Source: Selaginella moellendorffii
Lineage: Eukaryota > Streptophyta > Lycopodiopsida > Selaginellales > Selaginellaceae
Direction: 5' to 3'
DNA: 64,000 nt
Assembly: GCF_000143415.4 (NCBI RefSeq)
Contig: NW_003314310.1
Coordinates: 808,611 to 872,610 of the forward strand
Part shown: piece by piece, positions 33,937 to 45,345 of the stretch
Layout of the letters: the number at the start of each line of letters is the position of its first letter
How positions within the stretch are numbered: position 1 is the first letter of the stretch
The notes under the pieces: model-generated
The model's database searches: none
Seen by the model: the letters and a program-made list of their open reading frames with translations, nothing else
What the model was told of the DNA's origin: nothing
Translations under genes and position numbers: made by a program

Positions 33937-34245
33937 GATATGCCAAATGAGCAAATCTAAACATTTTCTATAAATAACATTTGGGACCAAAATAAGACTA
34001 ACACAAAGGGCATTATAGCGAGGGTGTTTGGTAGACACGATAAATTATCATCCAATGATATTGAGAGACTAGTCTTAATACGCGAGGAGCTATTAGATAT
34101 GCCAAATGAATAGATCTAGACACTTTCCATAAATAACAATTAAGATTGGAACAAGACCAACACAAAAGGTATGATAGCGAGGGTGTTCGCAAACACAATA
34201 AGTTATCATCTGGTGAATATTGAGGGATCAATCTCAATATTGTGG
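33937..34245. repeat. Two tandem copies (about 155 bp) inside the level-1 LTR
   Basis: AGATATGCCAAATGA...TAGCGAGGGTGTT...ATATTGAG occurs at about 33937-34092 and again at 34095-34240, diverged from each other. The younger LTRs have a single copy (about 16500-16640). Confidence 0.75.
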
Positions 34246-35150
34246 GGGTTTTTGATACTAGCAAATGCAAGCCAATAACACAAATTTCTCAAACCAAGCC
34301 GAGTATGCTTAGCAAGAAACACATAGTGTTCCTACCTTATGTTTATCCAATTTAAGTGCATGGCCATTGACTAATTTCTTAACTAACTCAAGTGGGAATT
34401 GATAATGGGTCTAGCAATACCGACCTCCTGCTTTTGTGGCAGTAAAGAAAAAATATCTAAAAGGATTAACCAACAAGTAAATTTTAATACCCAGAGTCAC
34501 ATTAGTAATACGAAGCCTTCAAATCCACAACTTAACTTTTTGAGTCTCACAAACTTTATCAAGAGAAAATAAATCTTGTTTTGCACCTTATGAACACTAA
34601 ATATTATATACAACAACTGTTGAAGGCACAAAATCCTTATTTAGAAAATCCACTAATGCTAGAATAATATATCTGTCCTAAATAAAAGAAGAAAGTGAAG
34701 GGAGAGAAAGGGTATTAGCATTAGCTATAGAACTCCGTAGACAATAAACAATCTTGAAATTATATATTTGAAACTTTAGAGCTCATTAAATAGTATGATC
34801 AATAAAGTTCTTCCACTTCAATAACAATGTAAATGCACCATAATCACCTTCTAATAATGTTTAAGAACCATACAAATATGCAAGAAGCTTCTCAAAACCT
34901 TAAATTTTTGCTAAACACTCTAATCATCTTTATGATTATAGTGAACTATTGCAAGCATTGTTGAAGTTGTCAACATCATATTTCATCTGGTTTGTAAATT
35001 TTGAGCTAGCATTTATGGGTCTTAAAGATTTGTTAACGACTTCTCTAGTTTTGGGATATCTTTACTACACACAATTTTTCATTTTACACATGGATGCTTT
35101 TGATATCGGTTTTATAAGTGTGCTAATGCAAGAGAGCTTGAGTATGCTTA

Positions 35151-35520
35151 GTCAATGTAAGCTCCTCGAATTTGGACTTCCCAGGATGTCACCCAACCCA
35201 GTACTATTCAAACCCAAGGACGCTTAACCCCAAATATCCCAAGACCCTTAACCGATTGGAAAAGGGGGTGCACTCTTGTTCATGGGCCCTTTCCCTCTAT
35301 ATTTGAACCCCAATGGATCGTCTCTCAAGTCGTTCTCTTTGGTTGCTTACAATCCACCACGCTTCCCTGCAAGTTCACGCCCTCGTGAACGGAAGCTGAG
35401 AGCTGCAGCTCTCCTGAAAGCCCCGCTCTCTTGACACCCTACCCCTCGGGTCGAGCCCAGTGGGAGCTCGACCTCAATGGATCGTCTCTCGAGTCGTTCC
35501 CTTTGGTTGCTTACAGTCAA
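35151..35520. mobile_element. 360-bp LTR-like insertion with GTCAA duplication
   Basis: The insert runs 35156-35515, from TGTAAGCTCC to GGTTGCTTACA, flanked on both sides by GTCAA (35151-35155, 35516-35520). Its first 197 bp (to 35352) form a unit ending in the same GGATCGTCTCT...GGTTGCTTACA string as its last 43 bp, with a GC-rich middle. It could be a TRIM with a truncated second repeat, or a rearranged solo LTR. Related about 200-bp units occur at 42061-42645. Confidence 0.75.
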
Positions 35521-35765
35521 CACTGTCCTATTGTATATATCAATTATACATTACAACTAACAAAGATAAATTACTCTACAATAGAGAAGCGAAACAATCA
35601 AAATATTGCATCTTGCTTAAGAAGTATTGCACATCATTCACAAACTTTGGAATAAGTAACTTTAGAATAGCTATAATAGGATTAACTTGTAAATCTTTAT
35701 GAGAAATATGGTACCTAAAATATTATATCTTTAGACCCAAACACACGCTTCAACTACTTCAGCTT

Positions 35766-36394
35766 TGTAGCGCATGTGATCATGGGATGAGATTTGGATA
35801 TACTGTCACCGTGGATCCTTGGAACTTTGGGGGATAAATGGGGATAAAATAGCCACTAAGGGCTCTCTCATCAAGCAATTGCCCCTTTTCCAGTTGGCTT
35901 AAAGGGAGAGAGATAAGGTGCGCTACAGTTGGTATCGGAGCAAATGGCACGGGTTCGATTCCCATTGATTAGTGGCTACTTAAAAGTATAATATACCCTT
36001 GAGCAAGGTATATTCCTACCCCTAAATTAGAAAATCGTACGTATTGGGCATCCATGCGTACGTCCTTCCTCTTGTGGAGTATCCCAGACGAAGGTATCCA
36101 CCGTGGGACTGCGGTACGGGTGGATGACTAGTTGCCTCACATGGAATAGCTGGTCTACACAATGGAAGGATTGGTAGATTCAGTGCGGAAATGGAGGTGC
36201 ATTGACATTGACATCTCTGAAGGGGGGGTGAGTGTAGCGCATGTGATCATGGGATGAGATTTGGATATACTATCACCGTGGATCCTTGGAACCTTGGGGG
36301 ATAAATGGGGATAAAATAGCCACTAAGGGCTCTCTCATCAAGCAATTGCCCCTTTTCCAATTAGCTTAAGGGGAGAGAGATAAGGTGCGCTACA
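35766..36394 (+). mobile_element. Complete TRIM (miniature LTR retrotransposon)
   Basis: 629 bp. Terminal repeats of 162 bp at 35766-35927 and 36233-36394 differ at five positions by eye. Target-site duplication AGCTT at 35761-35765 and 36395-36399. Primer site TTGGTATCGGAGC at 35929-35941 and polypurine tract AGGGGGGGTGAG just before the second repeat. The internal part is about 305 bp and has no coding capacity. Each repeat begins TGTAGCGCA and ends TGCGCTACA, a 9-bp terminal inversion. The same GTGCGCTACA terminus is used by the 14.5-kb LTR family, which suggests mobilisation by shared machinery. The empty site is visible at about 39435 in the sister gypsy copy. Confidence 0.93.
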
Positions 36395-37074
36395 AGCTTT
36401 AAACTAACTTCCCACAACCAATCCAAACACTTTATGAATATCATAGATGTGCTCCTTCTATATTCATTTCAAGTGGATCAAGACATTATCAATGAAGTTA
36501 GCAGTCACATTTGGCATATCAAAGAGAACCTTAGCCATCATCCGTTAGAAAGTCATTAAAGCATTATTCAAACCAAATGGCATCACCAAGAACTTATATA
36601 AGTCAAATGGTGTATAAAAAACAATCTTGAAAACATCTTCCTCAGCTATCAACCCTTGAAGCAAGATCTAACTTAGTGAATTAATGATTTTTCCCTAAAT
36701 GATCTAAATGTCAATAGTGTGAGGAAGAGGGTACACATCTATAATCACTTTATTTAATGGATAGTAATCAATGCAGAAGTGAATACTCCCATCATATTTT
36801 ATCATAAAATGAAGGTCATATGCCCAAAAAGGAAAAGGCTACTACTTTGCTATAAAGATGAATGAAAAAGAAAAAACAAAAGAGAAGAAATTGAAAAAGC
36901 TACCAAGGAAATTGAGGGTTAGGTCTTATAAATGCCATAAATTTTAAGTGGTTTAGTTGGTTATAATTTATTTTATTTCAAAGTTATAATCATATTCTTT
37001 TAAATTTATGAGGACTTCCTCTTTTTTATAGCCATCAAGGTTAAGATATTTCCTTCTCAAACATAAACTATATT

Positions 37075-40000
37075 TGTGAGTGCATGGAATATAGACAAAG
37101 AATATAGAAAATGTGCATATCAATTAGCCCAAAACCCTTAGCTTATATATAGAAGCAAGTGGTCTAGATTGAAATAATTTTAACAACTATCAAAATCCCA
37201 TTATGTTAATATTAGTATATAGCATTGTAGTTGTACACTTGAACCTTACATCATCCCCTCCTCTCAGAATAATAAAAGACTATTAGGATTTTCTCATAGA
37301 TAGGCTGGGATCTGGAGGAACATTAGGAGGAAGCATTGGTGGATCTGTAGGTGGTACTAGTTGTTTATGATCCCTTTGAATGAAGCGTTTCAGCTGCTAT
37401 ATATACATAATTTCTAGAGGATCAGCCTATTGGATGTCATACCAAACTTCATAAACTTGTGGTCTAACTTGCCACAACACCTGATATGGTCCTTTCTATT
37501 GAGCAAGGAGCCCTTTAGATAAACCATATACTATATGATGAGGAAAACAAACTAACACTAAGTCATCTACTTTGTACTTTATATGTAGACAATTATGGGA
37601 GTTGTAACACTGTTGTTATCCCACTTGCATGCAGCCTAGGTGTTTGGCAGACTTGGCTCAGACAAGTGGAAGAATGCTTGTCAAATACTAATCCCATGAC
37701 TTAGCATCAGCAGCTCGTGGCAATCGCAAAAGTAAACCCAACTAATATTGCTAATATTGGACCATGACTGGTGAAGCACCAACAGAACTCTGCACTCCTA
37801 TGACATATGTATATTGAAAAGACGGCAAATAACCATCTCAATCCAAATGCTGAAAGTTCATGTACTTCACAATCATCCTTTTGAATGTAGCCATTTCACC
37901 AAACTGTCTAACTGTGGATGATAAGCACTCATGAAAGTGTGGTATATCCCCAACCGAGATGTCAAAACATGAAATGCCTTAGCCATAAATACGGGACTAT
38001 TATCCGAAAGAATCTACTCTAGACAAAAATACTGGAATATCACTTGATTGAGGAGAAAATATCTAATAGTAGTTGCAAAGATGCTAGCAAGAGCATTAAC
38101 TTCCACCCAACGAGTAAAGTAGTCAGAAGCAATAATAACATACTCATTGCCAATAATTGATCATGGAAAAAGTCCTATAAAATCAAATACTGCCAACTCA
38201 AACAGACACGAAAGTGCAATTGACTCTAACCATCCTTCTGCAGCACGAGGGGGAATGTTACGAGCCTAACACCAAACACAATTATGAGCTTGGCACCAAA
38301 TGCAGCTATGCACATATCAGATAACATCACGTTGCATTTTTCCTCAATAGAATGACCTGCACAGCTTCTCGGTCACACAACAATATCCCATATACCTGCA
38401 TAAAACAAGAGAATCATGGTAGACATAGAGAAACCGTGGAATAAAGATTGAAGGCACCACTAGCTATAAATGATCATCAGAATCCGTTCTCACAAAATAA
38501 AGATGGCCGTCTTCAAGGCGATATTGAGAATGTAAATGCTAGAATGGCAAATCGTCAGTCAGTGATGCAGAATTCTCAAATCCATCTCGAAACCTTCGAA
38601 TCCATGACTCAATATTTTAAGCCTTACGAACCTCATCAAGAAAAGATAAATCTTGCTCTACACTTTGTGGACATTGAATGTTAAGGACAACAACTGCCGA
38701 TGGCACAGAATCCTCATTTAGAAAATCCATAAATGCTAAAACAACAAGCTTATTAAAAATATAAAAAGAGAGTGAAGAAAGAAGAGGAGCTCGAGAAAGG
38801 GCATCAATAAACATCAACCATAGAACTCCTCAAATGAACAACATCAAAATCATATATTTGAAGCTTCAAAGCCTACCAAGCAGTAAGATCAACCAAATTC
38901 TTCCATTTCAATACTAAAGTAACGGTAGCATGATCACCTTTTAGTAACGTCCGAGAACCATAGAGATATGCATAAAATTTCTCAATTGTAATATACAGCT
39001 TATATATGCAATAGGATGGTGTTAACTAGGCACACTTAAACTCTCTTGCATTAACACACCTCCAAGATCAAAATCAAAAGCATCCATATGCAAAATGAAA
39101 GCTCAAGTATAGTCAGGATATGCCAAAACTGGAGAAGTCATCAAAAGCTCTTTGAGATCCTTGAACACTTGCTCACAGTCTGTAGACTAGATGGAAGATA
39201 ATGTTAATGATTTTAGCAATGCTCACAATAGTGTAGTGCAATTAAAAAGATGATCCACAAAACAACTAAGATACTGCACCTTGCCCAGGAAGCATTGCAC
39301 ATCATTTACACATATCAGAGTAGGGAACTTTAGAACAGACACAAGTTTGTCATGATCAACTTGCAAACCCTTACAAGAAATACAATACCTAAGATAAATT
39401 ATTTCCTTGGACCCAAACATGCACTTCGACTACTTCAAATTTATACTAACTTCCTGTAGCCAATCTAACACTTTACGAACATCACAAACATGTTCTTCCC
39501 ACATCCCCTCCAAGTGGATCAAAACATCATGAATGAAGTTAACAGTCACCTTTGGCATATCATAAAGAACTTTGTCCATCATTCGTTAGAAAGTCACTAG
39601 AGTATTGTTCAAACTAAATAGCATCACCAAGAACTTATACAAACCAAATAGTATATGAAAAGCAGTCTTAGGAATATCGGCTTCGGCTATCGGTACTTGC
39701 CAATACCCAAAAGCAAGATTTAACTTAGTGAACTAACAACTTCTCCCAAAACGATTTAAAAGATCAGTAGTGTGAGGAAGAGGGTATATATCTAGGATCG
39801 TCACTTCGTTTAACGGACGATAATCGATGCAAAAATGAATACTTCCATCAGGCTTCATCACAAGATGAAGTTCACATACCCAAGGACTCCACAACTTTTG
39901 AATAACACCCTTTTCCAATATCTCTTTGACATTTGCATGTAAAATCTTGATCTCCTTAGGTGATCGATGACAAATAAAAATCTTGATTGGATGAGCATCC

Positions 40001-41764
40001 CCAGTTGGAATCAGATGACATGTGGCAATCTTGGCCCCAAATGATAGGTTAAATTCAAAGAGATCAGCATACTCCTTCATTAGCCGGTCAACCACTACAA
40101 CACAAAGACCATTGGAGGGATTGGAGGGAAGAGCGGAACAAGAGAGAAACATAGGAGGAAGTAATGGTGAGATAAAAGTAATGGAAGCAAAAGTAAAAGT
40201 AGAGGGACAAGAAGTACAAAAGTGAGAGGAATGGATGAAATATAAGGAAGTATAAGACAAGGTGGAGAAGCCTCAAAGTCACATTTGGCATGATTGCATT
40301 ATAACCAATCATACCAAGGATAAGGTCAAAAGCTTGATTTGGCACCACCTGCAATGACTGCAACCCAAGCTCAAGATCACCCATATGCACAACTAGGTGC
40401 GCCTCATCCCCATATGCATGTGTACAACCATTGCCATAAAGAATAAAATTTGACTCTACCGCACAACACAAATAGATAGCAACATATAGGCAACAGGTTG
40501 AGCAATAGAAGATAAACTTGAATCTGTATCAACCAACACAGAGAGAATAATAGAAGACCTTTTGTTATAAAAATGAACTTGGAAAGTAAATACTAAATGA
40601 ACTAGTGCCGAGTGAACCCTTTAATGATACTCTCGAAAGAAATATGGAGGGATCACTGACTTATTCGTGCAAGGTCCCTCCATTTCCTAGATGCATCTCG
40701 GTGTCCAGACTTTTCACTACAATAGCATCAATAGGACATTGTTGTTTCACCTAGGAAATGGAAGCTGCCAATCCAGAAAACATCGATAATACTGACAACA
40801 CTAATAAATGTGACCAACTTCATCATATGTCCAACAGCAAACATCATGGCCATGACCATGTCCTCGCATATTTGGCTCCACACGAAGCAAAAGGCTTCAG
40901 AAATAAATGCCAAATTGCATCGCCAACTCAAATGGCCCTTGACAAAGATGATGCAATTGTTGGAAGGCATCATCACAATTGTCAGTATATTCAAATATAC
41001 GTTTGAAGATGTCTGGGAGAATACTCCAATCCCCACGAGTGGCTATGATCAAACCATAGTACCACTGTAGTGCCGTCCCTTAGAGACATGTGGGAAACTC
41101 ATGCAAACGTCGAGCATCATCCAAGAATGATATATAGCAATGACTATGAAGTGATTGAATCAATAGTACACATCATCCCCAGAATTCCTACCAAAGAACT
41201 CTAGCCAAACGCGAGGATTAGCACCAAGAGCAGAAGGAGTTGTACCACATGCCGTGAATGTTGCCATCAATTTAGTTTTGTTGTTCAACTGCAATCACAT
41301 AACATTGAGCAATTGCACCAACTACTACTTTAGAGTCAAAAGAGGAGAAGATTGCTGCTTTACCATGAAGATGAATGAAAAGGAAAGAGCAAAAGCAAAA
41401 AAATGAAAAAAAAAGAAAAAAGAAGGGAGATCTAGACATGCAAATGCTATATCTAAATGAAAGGAAAGAACAAAAGAAAGGAAACAGAAAAAACTAAATC
41501 AAGACAATGCAAAAATTAGATTTAAATCAAAATCCCAAATCTAAACACTCCTCAAGGACAATCAAAAGTGCTCCTCACCTCCATCAATGTAAGTGTATAA
41601 AATATAGAAAGGGAATATAGAAAATATGCATATTAATTAGCCCCAAAAACTATAGCTTATATATAGGAGTGAGTGGTTTGGATTGAAATGAATCTGACAG
41701 TTATCAAAATCCCATTATGCTAATATTAGTATACAGCATCGTAGTTATACACTTGGACCTCACA
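37075..41764 (-). mobile_element. Ty3/gypsy LTR retrotransposon, near full length but decayed
   Basis: 4.7 kb with short LTRs at 37075-37250 and 41588-41764 (TG...ACACTTG.ACCT.ACA). TATT flanks both sides as a 4-bp match. The polypurine tract on the minus strand, GAGAGGAGGGGATGA, adjoins the left LTR (37251-37265), so coding is on the minus strand. Order along the minus strand: protease, RT, RNase H, integrase, the Ty3/gypsy order. Frames are broken by many stops. I did not find a clear tRNA primer site by the right LTR. Confidence 0.85.
37860..40560 (-). pseudogene. Degenerate gypsy pol (protease-RT-RNase H-integrase)
   Basis: Protease remnant at about 40510-40550 (VLVDTDSS; the catalytic DTG/DSG glycine is changed) with FDLILGM near 40315. 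RT block at 39733-40025: IPTGDAHPIK, SPKEIK, EILEKGVIQ, MKPDGSIHFCIDYRPLNEV and DIYPLPHT. A later RT/RNase H piece at 39223-39420 has FLGKVQYL, and IDALSRAP marks the RNase H end near 38790-38810. Integrase core near 37900-38135 reads SDYFTRWVEVNALA, SDNSPVF and SAYHPQ in broken frames. Described as remains only; none is functional as read. Confidence 0.85.
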
Positions 41765-43826
41765 TATTAAAAATACTAATTAAGGACTTGTAATTATTTG
41801 ATTTCAGACTATATTTTTCTAATAATCTTAGATTTATAATTATAATAACAGCATGCCATGATTATAATTTTTGATGACTTGTTGAGGCATTCTAAATCTT
41901 TTCCAATAAATTTAAAACTATATCATATACTATAGTATAAATTTTAGTGAAAAGTACTTTATTGGGCTAAATTTGAGGGGTAGGGTATTAATAGAGCAAG
42001 GCTCTAGGGAAAGATATGGCTTTTAGCTTTTGTTCATCAGAGTGTACACATGTAGAAAAGCAATTATAAACAATTAAAAGGAAATGTTTGAGAGATAGTC
42101 CATAAATAAAAGTGCACCCCCTCAATTAAGAATTAGAATCTTAAGATATTTAAGGTTAAGAGTCCCTATGCTTAAATAGTATTAGGATGACTCACTTAGT
42201 TGAGATATTTGGGGTTATGAGTTATTGGGTTTAAATAGTATTGGGATGGGTAATTTCTCAGTAGTCTAAATTCAAGAGTTTATAATTGTTAAACAAAATC
42301 AAACCTACCAAGGATGCTTAATCATAAATATCCCAAAACCCTTAATTAATTTATGTTCATGTCTCTTTATATTTGAAACCTTAATAAACAATATTTATGC
42401 ACCCCAACATTTTTATTTATAATTTTTTCTTTTAATTTACGAACCTTAATAGTGTAAGTTCTTGAGTTTAGACTTCTCAGAAAATCACCTAACCCAATAT
42501 TATTCAAACCCGAGGACATTTAACCCCAAGTATCCCAAAAATCTTAACCGATTAGAAAATATAGTGCATTATTGTTTATGGGCCTTCTCCCTTTATATTT
42601 GAACCCCATAGATTGCTTCTTAAGTCATTCTCTTTGGTTTCTTATAAATAAATATTCTCTTAAGTTGTTTTTTTATTGCTAATATAATTTTATATATTTT
42701 TTAATACACCATGTGATTCAAAGGGAGTGATATGTATTTTTATAGAGATACCACTATTGCTAAAGAAGTATGGAAAATTGATTCTTGCCTTCCTTTTCAT
42801 AAGAAAAATTTCTTACTAAAGAAAGTGAGGAATATTACTAAAAGAATTATTGTGGATTTCTTATAAAGAATATAAGCATAAATAATTAAACAAATAAAGA
42901 AAATAGATAAAATCTTCACAAATATAAACATGCTTTGACAAAGATTTGTTTGTTATAGCGATCAAGCTGTATACAAATAGACTTAACAAATAAAATAGAA
43001 GAGCTAAAATATTAAGAATCTTGAGAAATATGGATTCAAACATTAAATCGTTGACAAAAAAAAAATGGAGAATAAAAAGTATATGTTCAAAGAATTTTGG
43101 TTCTTGCACTATATATATACTTTTTGCATTTTTCTTTCAATTCACATGGTTTTTCTCACGACTAAAAGTTTTAGTTGTGTTGTTCTTAGTTTAAGTCATC
43201 ACATCTTGGCTTCCTTTTCTTTGACAAAGTATAACCACCTTAACTTTGTTTAGTGTAGGATTCACTATTTTTCTCTAATCACACTCCTTTATTTTCATGT
43301 ATGTTCAGGCTCATGAATCTTGGCTAATTGGAATTTTATTTTTCCATATTCATAGATTTGAAGCTTTCTAGAGAGTGTTTTTAGGTATTCAATTCATTCC
43401 AAGTCTTTTGTAGTATTTCATGGCTCAAGGTTATGGCTTTCTAACTCGTTCTTAAAGAATTAAAGATAGGCAAGATCTAAACCTTTCTTTATTAAAGTTG
43501 TTTATTTCAAAGTGAGGGAAAAAGTTATCTTCTTTATTTTAAAGGAAATTTAAATATCTACTTAGTCATGGATTTCTTTCTTTTAGAGTTATTTTAAGCC
43601 TCTCACCACAAATGCCAAGTTTAGGAGTTTGCCACTTATTGTATATAAATCCACATTCTCTACCGAAATGGTGAATCTTCTTTATTAGAAAGAGTTATTT
43701 GATAATCTCATTAAAAGTATTAAAACCTTTTTTGTGTCCTAGGCACCATATGAAAATAGCTGAATGTTATTGTGTCTAGAATAGAGATGACCTAACATCT
43801 GTTATCCAAATTGTATGTTGTGGAAA
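41765..43826. other. AT-rich repeat-rich DNA
   Basis: No gene was recognised. Apart from the mini-repeats at 42061-42645, only short AT-rich ORFs are present. Confidence 0.4.
42061..42645. repeat. Cluster of about 200-bp mini-LTR units in both orientations
   Basis: 42453-42645 (TGTAAGTTCTTGAG...TTTGGTTTCTTATA) matches 35156-35352 in the same orientation. 42061-42290 matches its reverse complement, and 42295-42420 is a further partial direct copy. All are diverged. They belong to one family of small LTR-like repeats. Confidence 0.7.
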
Positions 43827-44329
43827 CTAAGTTGCAATAAAGAACTCCAACAAATAGGAAAAGAAAGTATTCACATCGAGCCACCATAAAAGAGTCTTAT
43901 TTAGAGCATAAATATAAAAGTCACTTGATTGTTTGTAGAAAATTAAGTCAAAATCCTGTCTGATATGATTTATGTAAAGACCCCGTGGAAGCGGACATTC
44001 CCAGAACAACTCTACAACATTCTGTGTTGATGCAGTGGAAGTGATAGGGATGAACTGTGCTACCTGTCCATAATCATGAAAATTGCATCCTTGGTTTGGA
44101 TTGAGCTGAGCCCCACAACAAAGTCCATTGACTAGCATAGGGTGAAGCAACCCTAGAGTTGCCACCTTTTCAAATTTCATCTATTGGCATATTGATCACT
44201 CTGCAATCCACCTGCAGACATCCTTCTATAACCCCTTCCAGCAACACTTAATACTCCCTCATGGCAGTTTTGCTCTCCCTTAAATTTTAAGCACTATAGC
44301 TCAGAATTGATGGTGATGTCTCCAAGCTG

Positions 44330-45345
44330 TCATAAGGTCTCAACCCCAATGATGGTATCAACTGCCCCCATCTGTAGGACTCGAAACATCCCATGAATGT
44401 CAAAGCCACCAACTGAGAAACAACAATCAGCCATAATATCCACGTCCAAAGTCCTGCCATGGAGCTTCAACCTCAAAAGACTCCATTGGTTGATGAAGAT
44501 ATGTGAGGCTTCTGAGTCTATCAACCCAAACATCCTGCAACTGTGCAGTTCCCATAAATGCTAAGAGTGAGATCAATGCATCCTCCACGTGTTGCTGCTC
44601 TCTCCCTCCAGCTCTGGTATGCCAGCTTCAAGGACAAAAACCTCCCAATCCTCCTAGATGTTGTCAGTTTCCACTTGATTGTCTTCTTGGAAATGGAGCA
44701 TGCTGAGTTTTCTCTTGAGAGGAACTCCTACATGCCGCATTGGGCACTTCTCTCTATGACCTCTAAACCAGTGTCCTCCGCAATCAAAACACCACCCCTC
44801 CTTCAAGTCGTTCAACATCTTTCCTTGTGTGGTAGGCTGGTTGCTGGCTGTGGTAGTTGGATTAGTGGCAGGCTGTGGTAGACTTGGAGGCAGGCTGTGG
44901 TAGATCTGGAGGCAGGCCCTGGTGGGGTAGAGAATTCACACAAGACCATCCTATCACACAGCCAACTTTGTGTCAAGTTTATGATACTTGATGTTGGCAC
45001 TTAGTGAGAATTGTATAGCATGATGGACTGATTTGGGCTGGTGTAGAGCTACATCTAAGCCCATGCTTGCCGACAACAAGGTAATATATCACTAGACCAA
45101 TATATCCTCATGCATGTCTGCGACCTTGAATTTCACTTACAGCCACTCCTTGTTAAACTCCTAGAGTATTTGGCACTAAGGAACATACCAAATTGTACAC
45201 AACTTGTTGAACAGCATCTCCTCGACAGGTGTGAGACTGAACTCATCTCGCAAGGCATTCTTGAAGGTCTCCCATGGAAGCATCAAGCCCAAACACTTGG
45301 CATGGTAGTACCACTTGGAGGCTAGTCCCTTGAAATATATTGCCA
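44330..45345 (-). pseudogene. Gypsy gag-protease remnant
   Basis: On the minus strand a gag-like segment (about 45080-45345) contains FKGLASKWYYHAK, then WETFKNALRDEFSLTPVEE and LFNKL. It is followed by a zinc-knuckle-like CFDCGGHWFRGHREKC at 44744-44791 and a retropepsin-like segment at 44330-44533 (LIDSEASHIFINQ, GFDIHG, DTIIGVETL). The protease glycine of DSG is replaced by Glu. Stops interrupt gag, and no RT follows downstream (43826-44180 is an unidentified frame). Confidence 0.75.

Larger units (their letters stand above)
14095..34510 (-). mobile_element. Oldest LTR element (level 1), host of the nested insertions
   Basis: What remains of this element lies at 14095-15774 and 30306-34510. 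It is collinear with internal sequence of the younger family member: 14095-15774 matches about 18955-20650, and 30306-31944 matches about 20655-21801 plus 29104-29186. On the minus strand a tRNA-iMet-type primer site (TTTGGTATCAGAGGATGAG) lies at 31926-31944 beside its LTR (31945-34510). The left LTR was not found. Relative to the younger copy it is AT-richer, with many C-to-T and G-to-A differences, as expected for old methylated DNA. The right end lies in a Ty3/gypsy pol fragment. No coding capacity was recognised. Confidence 0.75.
31945..34510 (-). repeat. LTR of the level-1 element, interrupted by a solo LTR
   Basis: Starts TGTAGCGCACGTGG beside the primer site and ends CATTAGTAATA at 34510, where the younger copies have CATTCGCGACA. 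Without the 1288-bp insertion (32118-33405) it is about 1.28 kb. The shared core is present in mutated form near 33788-33806 (TGCTTTAGGCTTTCACCC). Confidence 0.8.
34511..36850 (-). mobile_element. Decayed Ty3/gypsy pol fragment (copy 2)
   Basis: Nucleotide-level relative of 38590-39880 in the element at 37075-41764 (RNase H end through the RT core), with its own substitutions and deletions. At about 36840 it jumps to sequence matching about 41350 of that element, so the 5' half of pol and gag are deleted. It is split by two insertions with clear target-site duplications (35156-35515 and 35766-36394). No open frame survives. Confidence 0.8.

Noticed and set aside
35929-35970. tRNA-derived SINE
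   Set aside because: The B-box-like string is inside an element with LTRs, primer site and polypurine tract, so TRIM explains it better.
40728-41070. ORFs of about 100 codons near the gypsy protease as candidate gag
   Set aside because: Position fits gag, but I could not see a gag motif or zinc knuckle, so it is left as part of the element.
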